Made by a program: the position numbers and the translations under genes. The notes beneath the pieces are model-generated. The model saw nothing but the letters and a program-made list of their open reading frames with translations. It did not search any database and was not told the DNA's origin. Of a stretch of DNA of 64,000 nucleotides, positions 25,031 to 36,507 are shown in pieces. Each line of letters opens with the position of its first letter. Position 1 is the first letter of the stretch. Source of the stretch: Acanthacorydalis orientalis. Its lineage: Eukaryota > Arthropoda > Insecta > Megaloptera > Corydalidae. The stretch is from contig CM068318.1 in the NCBI GenBank assembly GCA_034766995.1, forward strand, positions 39,763,456 through 39,827,455, written 5' to 3'.

Positions 25031-25409
25031 CATTTAAACATTATATATTGTTGGCATAACCTCACAGTGAATACAATGGTGTCCGGAAAGCTACATATTA
25101 GACATTGCATACTTTTCGCATTCCAGTTGAAATAAATGCTACCCAGGTGATTTTTCAGCTTTGGAGAAATATGTGAAGCATAAAATATATAAAAATACTA
25201 AAACAGTGGAAGAGGATCGAAAATGTATTGACGACTTCATCGACCAAAGCCGCTATCTTTCTTCGACAAAGGATTCGTCAGTTACCAGCCAGTTAGAACA
25301 AAGTTACACAAAATAAAGAGGAATATTTTGAGGAATATAATGTATTCCATTTTTCAGTAAACATTTACACTTTTTAAAAAAATGTAATAGAATTTATTTG
25401 TAGACCTAA

Positions 25410-25824
25410 TATTCAATTGTTTTCCATTTAAACTGTCAATAATTATTTACATTTCTCTTATCTATAATCTATTTGTGAACATACAAACCCACCAACCTAC
25501 ATTCTATCAATACATTTATATTGAATTAATTCAAGATTTTCAAAGAACTCTTCTCATACACAATCATTGAAAATTAATTTCACTCTTAATTCTTGCGAGT
25601 CGATTTCTTTACCGTAACTAAAAATATTCTTTTAAGTATCCTTCAGAAATATGCAGTACACCACCAAAAAAACTCCTTATAATTATCCATGTAATCTCAA
25701 ACATTTCTTAATATTTAATTTTCCAAGAGAAAGAAAAACAACAATTTAATTTAATTTTCCAAGAGAGATTTTTAAATAAATTATTTTCTTTCATAACAAA
25801 TCAATATTAAAATACGGACCAAAT

Positions 25825-25831
<7 letters not shown>
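25410..25831. other. Gene-free A+T-rich stretch
   Basis: Nothing recognised. An ATTTAATTTTCCAAGAGA segment occurs twice, at about 25716 and 25751. Confidence 0.4.
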
Positions 25832-25880
<49 letters not shown>

Positions 25881-25881
25881 T
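25832..25881. repeat. (TA)n microsatellite
   Basis: About 48 bases of AT with one TATG interruption. Confidence 0.95.
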
Positions 25882-26084
25882 GTAATTTGTTTGTTTCTGC
25901 AACGGTGAACCTAATTTGTTTTCCATTTATAAACAATGTACAAAATATATTCGTATAATCTCTGTTATGAAAAAATAACGTTCACGAAATCATAATTAAA
26001 ACGATAATTATACAAGACCGTACAAAACAAAACAAAATAAGACGCACATTGTAATCTTATTATAAAATTTCGTCGGAATTTTCA

Positions 26085-26500
26085 ACAAAAATACGTTTAA
26101 ATATTACATACGTCAACCGCGCTAACAACAAAATTACAGCTAATAAGCTCGTTCACTGACACACATTTCATTAGCAGAGTGCAAAATCTTTTGAACACCG
26201 ACCAATAATTATACACGACGCTCAGTCGCCCATCGCTCAAGCGGCCTCGCAAAACACCCATTCAGCACATTCAACCATCCCACTGAATTATATTCGGTTT
26301 GTCTCTCTTGCACGTACATGCAAACCCATATTTCGGATATTGTCGGCACACACGCGTTCGTAACACGGCTACGAATCAAAAACCCAACCAAAAATCACCA
26401 CATTTCGCAAATTATAAATCACCGTTCGTTCACGAACGAACCCCCGTCCACCGGTACCCAAACGCGCGTTATAGATGCAAACAGTAAGTAATCGGAGTTA
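26085..26500 (+). other. CpG-rich island D with candidate exon
   Basis: GC- and CpG-richer, non-repetitive. A plus-strand frame from ATG at 26299 runs 62 codons to a stop that overlaps a perfect donor consensus, GTAAGT, at 26484. Read as an exon it would end just before that GT. The peptide (basic, His/Pro/Arg-rich, for example HERTPVHRYPNARYR) has no domain I know. The minus strand also has a 60-codon frame. A 5' untranslated exon is as likely as a coding one. Confidence 0.25.
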
Positions 26501-26880
26501 CTGTACCGTTTATATATTTAATTAACGTACATATTTTTGTAATTCGAACTTTTCATTAATATTATTTTAAACTATTAGGTATAACGGAAGAACAAGAACA
26601 TCGCATTTATTTCAAGCAAATTTTTGCTTTGTGCAGAGTAAATGTTTATTTAAATCGCACATTGAACCTTTCACATACCTATTTTCTCATACATTATTCA
26701 ACTTCTACTTAAATTCATTTCATTAAACAATTCCTGAAGGTAATTTGGAATGATACGAAATTTAGACGTGAATTTGTTTTATAGACCGAACATATTTTCA
26801 CTTGATTATTTATCATAAAATTAGAGAACAAATCTATGATTGTCAGATTACAATTATAACAACTTATATTTTTTCTTCCA
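26501..26880. other. Gene-free stretch
   Basis: A+T-rich, no feature seen. Confidence 0.4.
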
Positions 26881-26881
26881 T

Positions 26882-27885
26882 TAATCCTTTGGAGCCGGGA
26901 AGAGAGAAACGATTAATATAATTTTCGATTCATATAAAACGATACGTCTTTATAATTTATTTTATATTACAGATTTTTAAAGAATTTAATTATTTTTTAA
27001 TTAGAAAATAAATTAATTAGTTTATAACTTTTTTCATTATAAATATGATTCTGTAAAGAATAAAAAATTAGGATATGTCAATCTTTCGAAGGATGGAAAT
27101 ATTTTATTATAATCACTTAATTGAATTTAATCTTATGAGATAGGTTAGTTGTTTTAGTTTACATTTAATTCTCGATTTATATAATATATTCATTCAATGA
27201 AAATAACAGAGAATTCTAATATAATGTATGTAAAAAAAATTATTTAACTCTCTGGAGATGGAAAGAGGGAAATGGTGCTAAATTTATTCACAAATATTTT
27301 TTGATTAATTGGACATTCTTTTATCTTAAACAAAATAAAACTTGCAAATTTGTCTGTTACAAGAAAAAAGATGTTATTTCAGATTAGTCATTAGAAATTT
27401 CAGATTTATCTGACATATCGTGGAAAGTCGTCGATAATATTGGGAAAACAGAAATTTATTGATTAGAAAAACATATAATTGGAAGCAGAAAAATTGATTA
27501 CAATTGAAAATTTGCAAGAAATAACATTAATGTTGAGTGTGAAAAATTTTGAAACAAATGTTCACAAAACGGTTTCACATCGATCACATCTTGTACCTAA
27601 AGAGTCTCGAAATTTTTTATAAGCTTTCTTCCAATGATGAATGTTTGGAAAAAAAATATTATTCAACCTAACTCCCAAGTTTACAATTTTTATAAGTTTT
27701 CAAATGAAAAAAACTATGATTTTTCTGATTTTTGGACAACCGTATTTTTTTTAATGAAAGAACGTTATAAATTTAGTCTAATTACAAAGATATTAGTGAC
27801 CTTTAAGTACATCATCCTAAATATAGCACTCTGTGATCATATTTTCTTTGAAAAATATCTATGAATTCCTAGATCCACGGTTGAA
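26882..27885 (+). repeat. 950-bp dispersed repeat, copy 2
   Basis: It aligns with 20985-21955 in direct orientation. This copy is preceded by TTAATCCTTTGGAGCCGGGA, which looks like a piggyBac-type end with TTAA, and has an internal TTAACTCTCTGGAGATGGAA. No matching inverted right end was found. The 76-codon frame at 27634-27864 belongs to the repeat and has no recognised domain. Confidence 0.7.
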
Positions 27886-28757
27886 AGGGTAAATTCAATT
27901 TAATACAAAATTATTAATTTAGTTAATAATTATTAATTTAGTAAATTATTCATTTAATATAGTTCCAAAAAGGAAATATAAATGAATTTGTTGTAAATGC
28001 AGTTTTATTTAATTAGAAGCTATAGAAAATAAAAACGAATAATTTTTATTAACAGAAAAAAATCGTTAAATCTGAATTTTGGAAAAGAGAAAATGTCTCA
28101 GCAACTACAAATACAAGTTATGTGGTATATGGAAAAGTATATACTAACTGATAAAATCATCGAAATATGAGTTGAAATTTTAAATATTGTCAATTTTACT
28201 CTGATTAATTACAATTTGAAAATTCTAACAAATTTTGTGAAGAGATTATTTGAAATTTACCACAGAAAAATGCACAAGAACCTATTGTAAAGATTTTATT
28301 GCAACAGAAAATTAACTGGTAGATATCATTTTGTAATTGTAACAATTTATGCATGGTTGTATGTATGTCTTGCTCCCAAATACTGATAATGAATGAACAA
28401 TGATCCATTATTCATCTCATAGTACATCTATTTACGAAAAAAAAACAGTAAAATAAACCAATGTTCCTCTAACACATGCATTAAAATGTAACTTATTTAG
28501 GATTTCACAGGTACCAACAATGCAAAAAACAACATACTATTCGTGTTAAAAATAAATATTTAATAAGAACTATTAATAGATTAAGACAAGTATATTTTTA
28601 ACAAATATCATTAATAAGAAAGTTAATGAATAGCAAGAAAATTTAATACAGACAAAATTTCGAAGGGATTGAATATTGAAACAAGTTGAAATAAATTGAT
28701 CCAGTACTTTATAAGATGTTAACTTGTCTGTAACTGATTATTCTTTGAAATTTTATA
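27886..28757. other. Gene-free A+T-rich stretch
   Basis: No coding or repeat structure recognised. Confidence 0.4.
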
Positions 28758-28800
28758 CAGTGGAGTCAAAAAATTATTTGGATTATTCATGAATGTCGTT
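28758..28800 (+). mobile_element. Possible solo Tc1-like end
   Basis: TA followed by CAGTGGAGTCAAAAAATTAT has the form of a Tc1-like terminal repeat. No partner end was found nearby. Confidence 0.3.
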
Positions 28801-29319
28801 TGCAAGTTTACTACATATGCGATATACAAGTACTTGACTAGTTTTTACAACAGCTATAAAACCTATAAAGAATATTTATGAAGTGTATAAAAATTGTAAT
28901 AAAGTTTAACGTTTATCAAATGAGCATTTAATATGTTTTAATGTCTTGGAACGATTGAGCAACTTTATATTTAGATTTCTCACGCAAAGATGAAACACAA
29001 ATATATGATTAAGTAACGGAACGCATTACGTGAATACACTAAAGAAAATTCTTTTTAGAATTAATATATATAGGTAAAATAAATGTTTTAAGATACATAT
29101 TATTTAAAAAAGGTAATATTATAACACGAAAGAAGAAATTTATTCTAAAGAAAAATGTTTTTTTTTTCATAAAACTTGCATTTGGAAAATAAAAGTATAT
29201 TTATGAATCAGTATTGGAAATAATGATTGTGTGATTTGAAAAAAATTAACATATTATATAAGTCAAATCAGAAAAGTCAGAAATGAAAAAAATACTGACT
29301 GATATATACATAAATTTCT
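28801..29319. other. Gene-free stretch
   Basis: Nothing recognised. Confidence 0.4.
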
Positions 29320-29590
29320 GATTAAAAATGTTTAATGAATCAGTGTTAATCATTTAAGGTATAGAAAAATATTTTTTGCTTCAAAATATTTTTTCATTAA
29401 GAAAAAAAGATTGCTTTGTACCTTGCTGTTCTGAAGATGACGGCAATGCTGTCATCTACAGAGAATCATTTTGAGCCATCTATTGAACATTTTTGACTAC
29501 AAAAAAGTGAAATAATTTTTTTATGAAAATGTATTTAGTCAATGTTGGTACAGTATTGCGATTAAATATAATTATAAAAAGTTGGTTGTA
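29320..29590 (+). repeat. Long-TIR CAGT MITE copy
   Basis: GATTAAAAATGTTTAATGAA, the centre TACCTTGCTGTTCTGAAGATG plus ATGCTGTCATC, then ATCTATTGAACATTTTTGAC and ATTTAGTCAATG. Confidence 0.65.
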
Positions 29591-29755
29591 AAAAAATGAA
29601 TGTATTACAAATACATGAAAAAAAAATAAAAATCTCAAAACATGAAAAATAAAATATTGATTTTATTTACAAAATTTAAATACGCCGAAAGCAGTTTAAC
29701 CTTTAAATCTGGTAGCTACAGGGAAAAAATAGATATGAACCAGGGATTTTATATA

Positions 29756-30305
29756 TTAGGTTGGTAGGAAAATAATTGCGATTTTTATGTTCTGAATTCT
29801 AACCTTCATTTTTTCACTGAAAGTGTCATGTTAAAATCATTTTAATGTACATTTTCCCGTCTGTATTTTGGTAACATAGACTTTGATTTTATTACTAATT
29901 TTACTTCAAATTGGGCTATTGAATTGAAGGTGGAAAAGAAGCAAATAAGAACAAATTTTTGTATGAGTTCAAACGGGAAATAAAATGGCAGAAACTGCTC
30001 GTAAACTAAACAATGTTTTTGATGGGGATATTGTTAAGGAGCGTAAGGTATAATGATGGTTCCATAAATGTCATGATGGGGAGGAGAGCCTTAAAGATGA
30101 AGAAGGTTGCGAGCGTCCTCTTTCAGTTTATAACGTCCAACTGAAATCGTTAGTTGAATCATAATCAGTCACAAAAATTCGAGAAGTTGCCCAAAAATTA
30201 GGTATTAGTCATCAAAAAGTTCGGGACCATTTAAAATCACATAAATTAAAAAAATGTATATAAATGTGAAGATCATAGACCGCAATTATTTTTCTACCAA
30301 CCTAA
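29756..30305 (+). mobile_element. mariner deletion derivative with Hsmar1-like ends, copy 2
   Basis: The ends TTAGGTTGGTAGGAAAATAA and, read inward from the right, TTAGGTTGGTAGAAAAATAA are almost identical inverted repeats next to TA. At 550 bp it has the same internal deletion as the 9560-10118 copy. Confidence 0.85.
29930..30300 (+). pseudogene. mariner transposase N-terminal fragment, copy 2
   Basis: The initiator position reads GTG rather than ATG (VEKKQIRTNF). Later blocks EDEEGCERPLSVYNVQLKSL and KLGISHQKVRDHLKSHKLKK (about 30100-30255) parallel the DNA-binding motifs in the copy at 9747, with frameshifts in different places. The catalytic DD34D domain is missing at the same junction, after the HLKS-KLKK segment. 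It is non-functional. Confidence 0.7.
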
Positions 30306-30904
30306 TATATAGAAAATTTTCAGATGTTAAACTAAATATATTTATAAGTTAGACAAATAATTCTCAGATGCTTCCTCTACCTTTTTTGTATTGATTTGTA
30401 AAAACATATTTCGGGTACTTTCTTACCGATGCTGATATTTTTAACTTCGTCAATTTTAACATTTACATATTTTTTTACACTATTTAGATTTTTTTATTGT
30501 CGTTCTATATTTGTAACGGATGTTATCTGGAAATGTATCAATTATATGCTCTCTTTTGTGCTTTTCTATTATGTTAAAATAGTGTTTTTTCACTCTGATA
30601 CTTTTTTATTTCATAAATATTTTACCTATTCATACTAAAATATAGTTATTTGGCTTTGTTACGTAGTAGAAATTTTACTTTAATCAGTCATTTTAAACTA
30701 CTGTCATTCTACGGACATTATTAATTGAAAAAAAAAATGTTTATAACAACTTTTCATCAGATATTTAACAAATACTCTAAGTATTTGTAAATTTGTGTTG
30801 TTACATAGTAAAATGGATTTGTAGTATTCTATCAAACATTAAATATGAGGACAAATATAGAATTAAAAGTGCATATAAGAATTAAAGCATACAAAAGTAA
30901 CAGT

Positions 30905-31003
30905 TCTAGATCACTTGAAACAGCTTTGAAAATCAAAAAATCTTAAAATAAATATGAATTTGACGGTTATAAACCAAAATTATTTTTCTACCAGCCTAAT
31001 ATT
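30905..31003 (+). mobile_element. Right end of a third Hsmar1-like mariner copy
   Basis: GATCACTTGAAACAGCTTTG corresponds to the last DNA-binding segment of the other two copies. It is followed by AAATTATTTTTCTACCAGCC and TAA/TA. The 5' part is missing. Confidence 0.6.
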
Positions 31004-31454
31004 TATTTTTCCTTTATATAGGTGGTATTAGCTACTAAAGATGAGTTTGCCACCCACTGTTACATTTCTACAACACAATTGTGTCAATTATTGAGCAATT
31101 GTGTAAAAAATATATATCATGTAATGTAAATATATCATATATCAATAAGTCATGGGAAAATTCAACTTTTAATTAATTTCCAAGCCAATACCCACTGATA
31201 ATAATGAGTAAAATATTTTTTTTCAATTATAATTTAACCTTTTTAAAAAGTAGACATTTAAGGGTTAAATAATAAAACATATTGTTATTTCGATATTTCT
31301 CTATAAATGATTATAGTTTGTTTTCAATGAAGAATCATTCAGCTTCAAATAGTACATATTAGAAAATGAATATATCACTAAATAATTATGTAAATACATA
31401 AAAACATACATACAAAAAGTATTTAATAAATGTATAATTCTCTCGTCTCATAAA

Positions 31455-31730
31455 TCAGAAAAAAATCTTTGTTAAAAAATATTCAAACAATGATTGATGA
31501 TTATTCTCCATTGGTTATCTGTATTTTGATGGTGATGACATCATCCTCAGAACTGTAAGTTGAATTGTCATTTACTTTAGTGCTATGAGGACGATGACAT
31601 CGATATCGAAAGATGAATAAACTATAATCAACAATTATCAATACTTATTTATTAAACATATTTCATCAAATATGTTTTGTTGTTTATGGGATGAGGAAAT
31701 TATTCTTTTATGAAATTATTTTTACATGCA
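31455..31730 (+). repeat. Long-TIR CAGT MITE copy with duplicated centre
   Basis: The centre motif (GATGATGACATCATCCTCAG and ACGATGACATCGATATCGAA) appears twice, in related form, about 80 bp apart. The right arm TTTATTAAACATATTTCATC follows. Confidence 0.6.
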
Positions 31731-32099
31731 TGCTTTTATGTATCTGCATGTTTATCTATTGATATATTCATCTTACAATATGTGCTTTTTAAAGTTAAAT
31801 GACTTTTCATTGAAATTAAACTACAAATATTCATAGAGAAATATCGAAATATCAATATGTTTTTATTGTTTAAAGATGAAAAACTAAAAAAATATTTATA
31901 TTTATATAAGTACATAAAATGAAACATAATTTTTCCACTAATAAATTTTATTTAAATGTATCAAATATGTGTACTCTATAAATAATATACTCTAGCATAA
32001 ATATTTAATATAAAATCTTTGATTCGTGTCTCTGTCCGCTATCAATCAGACTTTCTGGTTTAATTACTATCGGTCTATTTAAACCTGAATTCGATTTCC
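31731..32099. other. Gene-free stretch
   Basis: A+T-rich, nothing recognised. Confidence 0.4.
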
Positions 32100-32471
32100 A
32101 TCTAAGGCAGTGATCTTCAAACTTTGTCGATTCACGGAGCCCTTAAGATAATATTTTTTTTTAGAAACTCCTACCATCCCCAGAAAACTCAAGATGTGTA
32201 CCCCACAAGTTTTGAAATTCAGTCATCTTCGATGACCAAATTTTATTATTTACATCTGATTGAGTGGGGTCGTAATGTGTTCTCATAAATACAGTTTTAC
32301 TACACAATAATAGGAATTTATAGAAATAAAAGAAATTATTATAAATTAATTATTTTGAACTTTTAGCTGTTCGGGTTTTTTCTTGAAAATTTCTTCCTAA
32401 ATTTGACTGACTAGAGGGGTTACCCCTGAAGAGGTTCCACGGAACACATGTTGAAGTACACTGATCTAAAG
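32100..32471. mobile_element. hAT MITE with 8-bp target duplication
   Basis: The element is 32108-32463. The left end CAGTGATCTTCAAACTTTGT and the right end, read inward, CAGTGTACTTCAACATGTGT are inverted repeats that continue to about 30 bases (CACGGA/CCGTGG). The flanks ATCTAAGG and ATCTAAAG are an 8-bp duplication with one mismatch, diagnostic for hAT. At 356 bp it has no coding. Confidence 0.85.
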
Positions 32472-33280
32472 CAAATTTTTTTATTTTTGTAAATCTTTTA
32501 TTTTTAATTTTTTTCATGCCTTTGTACTATTTTTATATTTTATTTTTCTGAATTGTTATTCTTTATTGTCCTACATTTTTTTAAAATAACTAATTTTTCA
32601 GTCTTTCAAGAACAATAACAAATTTCAATTTCTGAAATTCTTCTATGTTTGAATAAGAATCTATGTACAGTTTATGAATCATTAAATCACATTTTTATGT
32701 TATGATAGATTAAATCACTAATTAAACGATATTTAATGATTAAAACTATTACATTTTATCTATTATGTCTGAATAATAAACATATAATACCGTACATGAT
32801 ACGAAAAGATAAAATTTCATGTAAACAGACATAAAAATCAACGTACTGAAATAATTATACCAGAGTGGATAATACATTGAGCTATCGATCAATGTCTTAC
32901 GAGTTTAAATATGAACTAAGTGTACATACCACTTCTATCATCAATAAATTGAATGTTTCGAACGTTTCACGAGCTTTTATCTTGATAGCGTTTTAAAAAA
33001 AACTTAAATAAAAGAAAACGTCACGGTGATATTAAAAATAAACCCGTTTACGATCTTTTAAACCAAATATAAAGTTAATAATAAAGTAGCTGATAGTACT
33101 GAACTCTCTACTTTTCATAACATCTTTCTTAAGATGTGATATAATTTACTGCTGTCTATTAAACAGTCGAGAAGACATAAAAAAATAGATTCGCTCGTTA
33201 TCAATAGGAAAAGAGTAATGGTTTTAACTCATGACATATGCATGAATTTTATAGCAAGTGCATAAAAAGATAACTGGTGG
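32472..33280. other. Gene-free stretch
   Basis: A+T-rich. A weak tRNA-like stretch near 32870-32930 was judged unconvincing. Confidence 0.35.
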
Positions 33281-33281
33281 A

Positions 33282-34556
33282 AAAGGAGGTTGGATTGAAA
33301 TCGGCTGTTGACTTGTAGATAGCTATAGGTGAGTATGGTATGGGTAGTGACTGATATATCTTGTCATTTTGAAGTGTGAAAATTTCCCATTAAAATTCAG
33401 TCATCAGACGCCATCCTTTGTTTACACAAGTGCTTTTCTATAACCGAATTAAAATGGAATGTGATAAATTATTTTTCAAATGTGTACTTGTATACTACTT
33501 TGATTTGAAAGAAGTGCAGCTGATGCTCACCGATTATTTGCAAAAAATTATGGCGAATCTGCTCCATCGGTAACAGTACATAGTAACAGATTGGCTTCGA
33601 CGATTCAAAAATCGTGATTGTGACGTTCACGACAAACAACGGTCAGGTCAATCGAAAAAGTTCGAAGATCAACAACTGCAAGTTCTATTGGAAGAAAACC
33701 ATGCTCAAACACTTAAAGAATTGACTCAACAGCTCGAAGTTGATAAATCACTCATTTCAAAACGTTTACTAGCCATGTGAAAGATCGAGAAAGAAAGGAA
33801 ATAGATGCAACGTGAACTGATCGAAAATGCTATAGCTAATCGTTTAAACATCTCGATTTGTTTGCTTGCAAGGTATAAAAAGAAGAGTCTCTTGTGGTGT
33901 ATCCCGATGACCGGCGATGAAGGATAGATCTATTTCGACAAACCGAAACGCAAGAAATTATGAGTTGATCCTGGCCAACCATCAACGTCGACACCAACGT
34001 GAAACATCCATAGTCACAAAACAATGCTCTCTATTTGGTGAGATATGGAGGGTGTCGTGTATAATGAGCTATTGAAACCGAAGGAAACAATCACCGCCGA
34101 ACGGTCTCTACAACAATTGAAGCGTACGAATGATAATTTGATGCAAAAACGATGATCAAGTGCATTAAATCGCCGAAAAGTGATTTTTCTCCATGACAAC
34201 GCTCGGCCCTATGTTCATATAATTGTGAAACAAATACTGATGGAGCTTGAATGGGAGGTTCTTCGGCACCCAGGGTATTCAACGGATCTGGCTCCAAGCA
34301 ATTATCGTATCTGTTGCGATCGATGAAACACGCTTTGGAAGATATACATTTTTATAACTGGGGAAAAGTCGAGAATTCGGTTGTTGAATGGATTGGCTCA
34401 AAAGATAAACCATTCTTTCATCGAGGAATTCAACTATTGCCAGAATAGTGGGAAAAGTCATAGCTTCCGAGGGAAAATACTTTGATTACTGTATTCACAC
34501 ATTTTATTATTGAAATAAATGCTCAAAAAACAGAGACTTTCAATGAAACCTCCTAA
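33282..34556 (+). mobile_element. Full-length but decayed mariner element
   Basis: The left end (A)AGGAGGTTGGATTGAAA and the right end, read inward, TTAGGAGGTTTCATTGAAA are inverted repeats. The right one is next to TA. The length of about 1.27 kb is that of a complete mariner. The transposase runs in plus orientation with the usual short untranslated leaders. Confidence 0.85.
33454..34496 (+). pseudogene. mariner transposase pseudogene, near full length
   Basis: The gene can be followed from MECDKLFFKCVLVYYFDLK (first DNA-binding helix region) through SAADAHRLFAKNYGESAPS and, after a shift, WLRRFKNRDCDVHDKQRSGQ with KKFEDQQLQVLLEEN (second DNA-binding motif). TGDEG (first catalytic Asp, near 33913), VVYNELLKPKETITAERS, VIFLHDNARPYVHIIVKQ (second Asp) and WEVLRHPGYSTDLAPSNY follow. 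In the last block the third Asp of the DD34D triad is Asn. The C-terminal part, MKHALEDIHFYNWGKVENSV and FFHRGIQLLPE, lies in the next frame. At least four frameshifts and five stops plus the lost Asp make it inactive. Confidence 0.85.
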
Positions 34557-34689
34557 TAAGTGCGAGTGTATCGAATAGATGTTCCCTATGGGTGAATGAA
34601 AAGTTAAAATCAATGATGATGAAAAACAACGTTCATACATGTCAATGAAAAAAGAATACTGTACGATTTTCTATAAAGTAATCAGGAGT

Positions 34690-35090
34690 GTGCATAGTAC
34701 GTCTTCACTGACATGACGTTTACACGCCGGTTAATACAAACGATCCGTTCAAACACCACGTCCGATCATGTGACCTGTAGACCTATGACAGAACGGTCGC
34801 CACACGCGCCAAAACAAGTTATCGACCCGAAAGGCGAGGGCGTTTCAAACGTTCGACACATTCGGTCTGCTGGTTGTTCACCACGGCCCACTGCACAATT
34901 ACAATACTTAATTAGGTCTCAATTTTATAATCTTTTTCGTTCGTGATTTTCACTCTGCTCTCGACTCTTTTGTTTCGTTACGTGCCGTGCGTATGACGAT
35001 CGCGAAGATACGAATTCCGAGAACGTGGAACGGATGATGGACGATCGTTGAACGTAACTGAATCGAACTGACGATATCTTAGATAAAACG
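34690..35090. other. CpG-rich island E
   Basis: Dense in CpG (ACACGCCGG, CGACCCGAAAGGCG, ACGATCGCGAAG), non-repetitive, beginning about 130 bp after the mariner. A 77-codon plus-strand frame (34713-34946) has no domain. It looks like unique sequence under selection, or recently un-methylated DNA, rather than a transposon. Confidence 0.3.
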
Positions 35091-35563
35091 ATCGATTATT
35101 ATATTAAATTGAATCTGTGTAACATACAGTTCGGCTATTGAAAATCTGCTAATTTATTTCCATGCTAACGGATATTTTAGTTATAAGAGAAGGGTGGAGG
35201 ATTCGGAAGAAATGTAATAGTAGTAAAATATTTTTTTACGTGGATTTTTTTATCTTCTCTTTTTAATCGAACATTTATAAAAAAAATATCTTCTGCTCTG
35301 TTAAATAATGGTTCAGATTGTAAACATTTAATAGAATATTAAATGATTACAAACATGAATTGAAACAAAAACACGTTTCGTAAAAGTTTGATAAAACATT
35401 AATTTGTGTTTTTAATCTCTCGAATTTACATTTACTTAGAGAGGAACTTCAGTATTTTATAAGTGTTCAAATATTTATAAATGAAATATTTATTTATTAA
35501 ATACATATTTAATAAATTCGACATGAAAATAAATATGAAATTGATGTTAATATTTGTCTATGG
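35091..35563. other. Gene-free A+T-rich stretch
   Basis: Nothing recognised. Confidence 0.4.
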
Positions 35564-35700
35564 TTAACACGTTCTGTACCGTGCCAATTTTATGTGATTT
35601 TCAGTTTATCGTGGTCAATGTTCCATGTAACATTGGTCGTCAATGACCCACCATATCGAACTGATTACATATGCTTCTGACGTACATCTCCTAATACAAC
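35564..35700 (+). mobile_element. piggyBac-like solo end
   Basis: TTAACACGTTCTGTACCGTG continues GCCAATTTTATGTGA. The right end of the element at 44874-45224, read inward, is TTAACACTTTGAATGCCGGA then CCAATTTTATATGA, so both belong to one family. No partner end was found here. Confidence 0.5.
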
Positions 35701-35844
35701 TGTTTAATAACCATTTTGTCACAGTAGATATTTGTGGTGTCTTTTATATGCATATATTTTAAATGTATGACTCAGAAATTCTATCAGAATCCCTCTTTTG
35801 TTTACAGTTTCTTTACTACTGCAATTTAAATTCAATTTTCTGAA

Positions 35845-35846
<2 letters not shown>

Positions 35847-35903
<57 letters not shown>
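35847..35903. repeat. (TA)n microsatellite
   Basis: About 56 bases of AT. Confidence 0.95.
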
Positions 35904-35904
<1 letters not shown>

Positions 35905-36023
35905 AAAAGTATTGGATACTATTTAAGCTTTTACTGTGTCCCAGACACGACAATAAATCTAACTTTTGACTTTAGTATTAAAATAATCTTGAGGTATGAA
36001 AATATTTTTTTTTCAATATCAAG

Positions 36024-36025
<2 letters not shown>

Positions 36026-36082
<57 letters not shown>
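36026..36082. repeat. (TA)n microsatellite
   Basis: About 56 bases of AT. Confidence 0.95.
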
Positions 36083-36085
<3 letters not shown>

Positions 36086-36158
36086 GAAACACGAGAATAA
36101 AAATTCTATTAATTTTTTAACATTTCAATTGATTCCAGAGTAATAAGTATTTTGAAAT

Positions 36159-36273
<115 letters not shown>

Positions 36274-36423
36274 GTAGGTAGGAAGCAATATTTATTGATA
36301 TATCTTTCAAATATGAACATGTTCTATATAAACATATTCTTTGATATAAATTATTTTTTAACCACTTTATTTTTGTAAACTTATAAATTACATTTTATGA
36401 AAATTTATTCGTTTTCTTTATGA

Positions 36424-36426
<3 letters not shown>

Positions 36427-36505
<79 letters not shown>
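36427..36505. repeat. (TA)n microsatellite, long
   Basis: About 75 bases of AT. Four long tracts occur within 660 bp here. Confidence 0.95.

Positions 36506-36507
<2 letters not shown>

Larger units (their letters stand above)
23839..25409 (+). mobile_element. mariner deletion derivative, family M1 copy B, interrupted
   Basis: The left end TTAGGCGCGTTCTCTGCTTT and the right end, read inward, TTAGGTCTACAAATAAATTC are TA-bounded. The inner left sequence ATCATAACTATGTTTTAAAT is shared with the other copies. The core after 25030 carries RHCILFAFQLK (N-terminal block, from about 25099) and KAAIFLRQRIRQLPA (C-terminal block, from about 25248). A piggyBac-like element splits it, and another 450 bp or so around 23935-24385 is also extra compared with the 506-bp copies. 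Without these inserts it would be close to 506 bp. The left end could instead belong to a separate solo copy. Confidence 0.65.
29696..31268. mobile_element. Possible piggyBac-like element hosting mariner copies
   Basis: TTAACCTTTAAATCTGGTAG on the left and, read inward from the right, TTAACCCTTAAATGTCTACT, each beginning with TTAA. Between them lie one mariner copy and one mariner right end. The ends agree for about 13 of the first 15 bases, but no piggyBac coding is seen, so this is tentative. Confidence 0.35.

Noticed and set aside
32868..32930. Second tRNA-like stretch (AGAGTGGATAATACATTGAG)
   Set aside because: The presumed B box is AGTTTAAATATGAAC rather than GTTCGANNC, and the arms do not pair well.
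33836..34297. Several minus-strand frames of 60-68 codons
   Set aside because: They are antisense shadows of the mariner pseudogene.
36355..36380. TTAACCACTTTATTTTTGTA as a piggyBac end
   Set aside because: It resembles the 11536 family only over the first nine bases, and no inverted partner was found within 1.5 kb.
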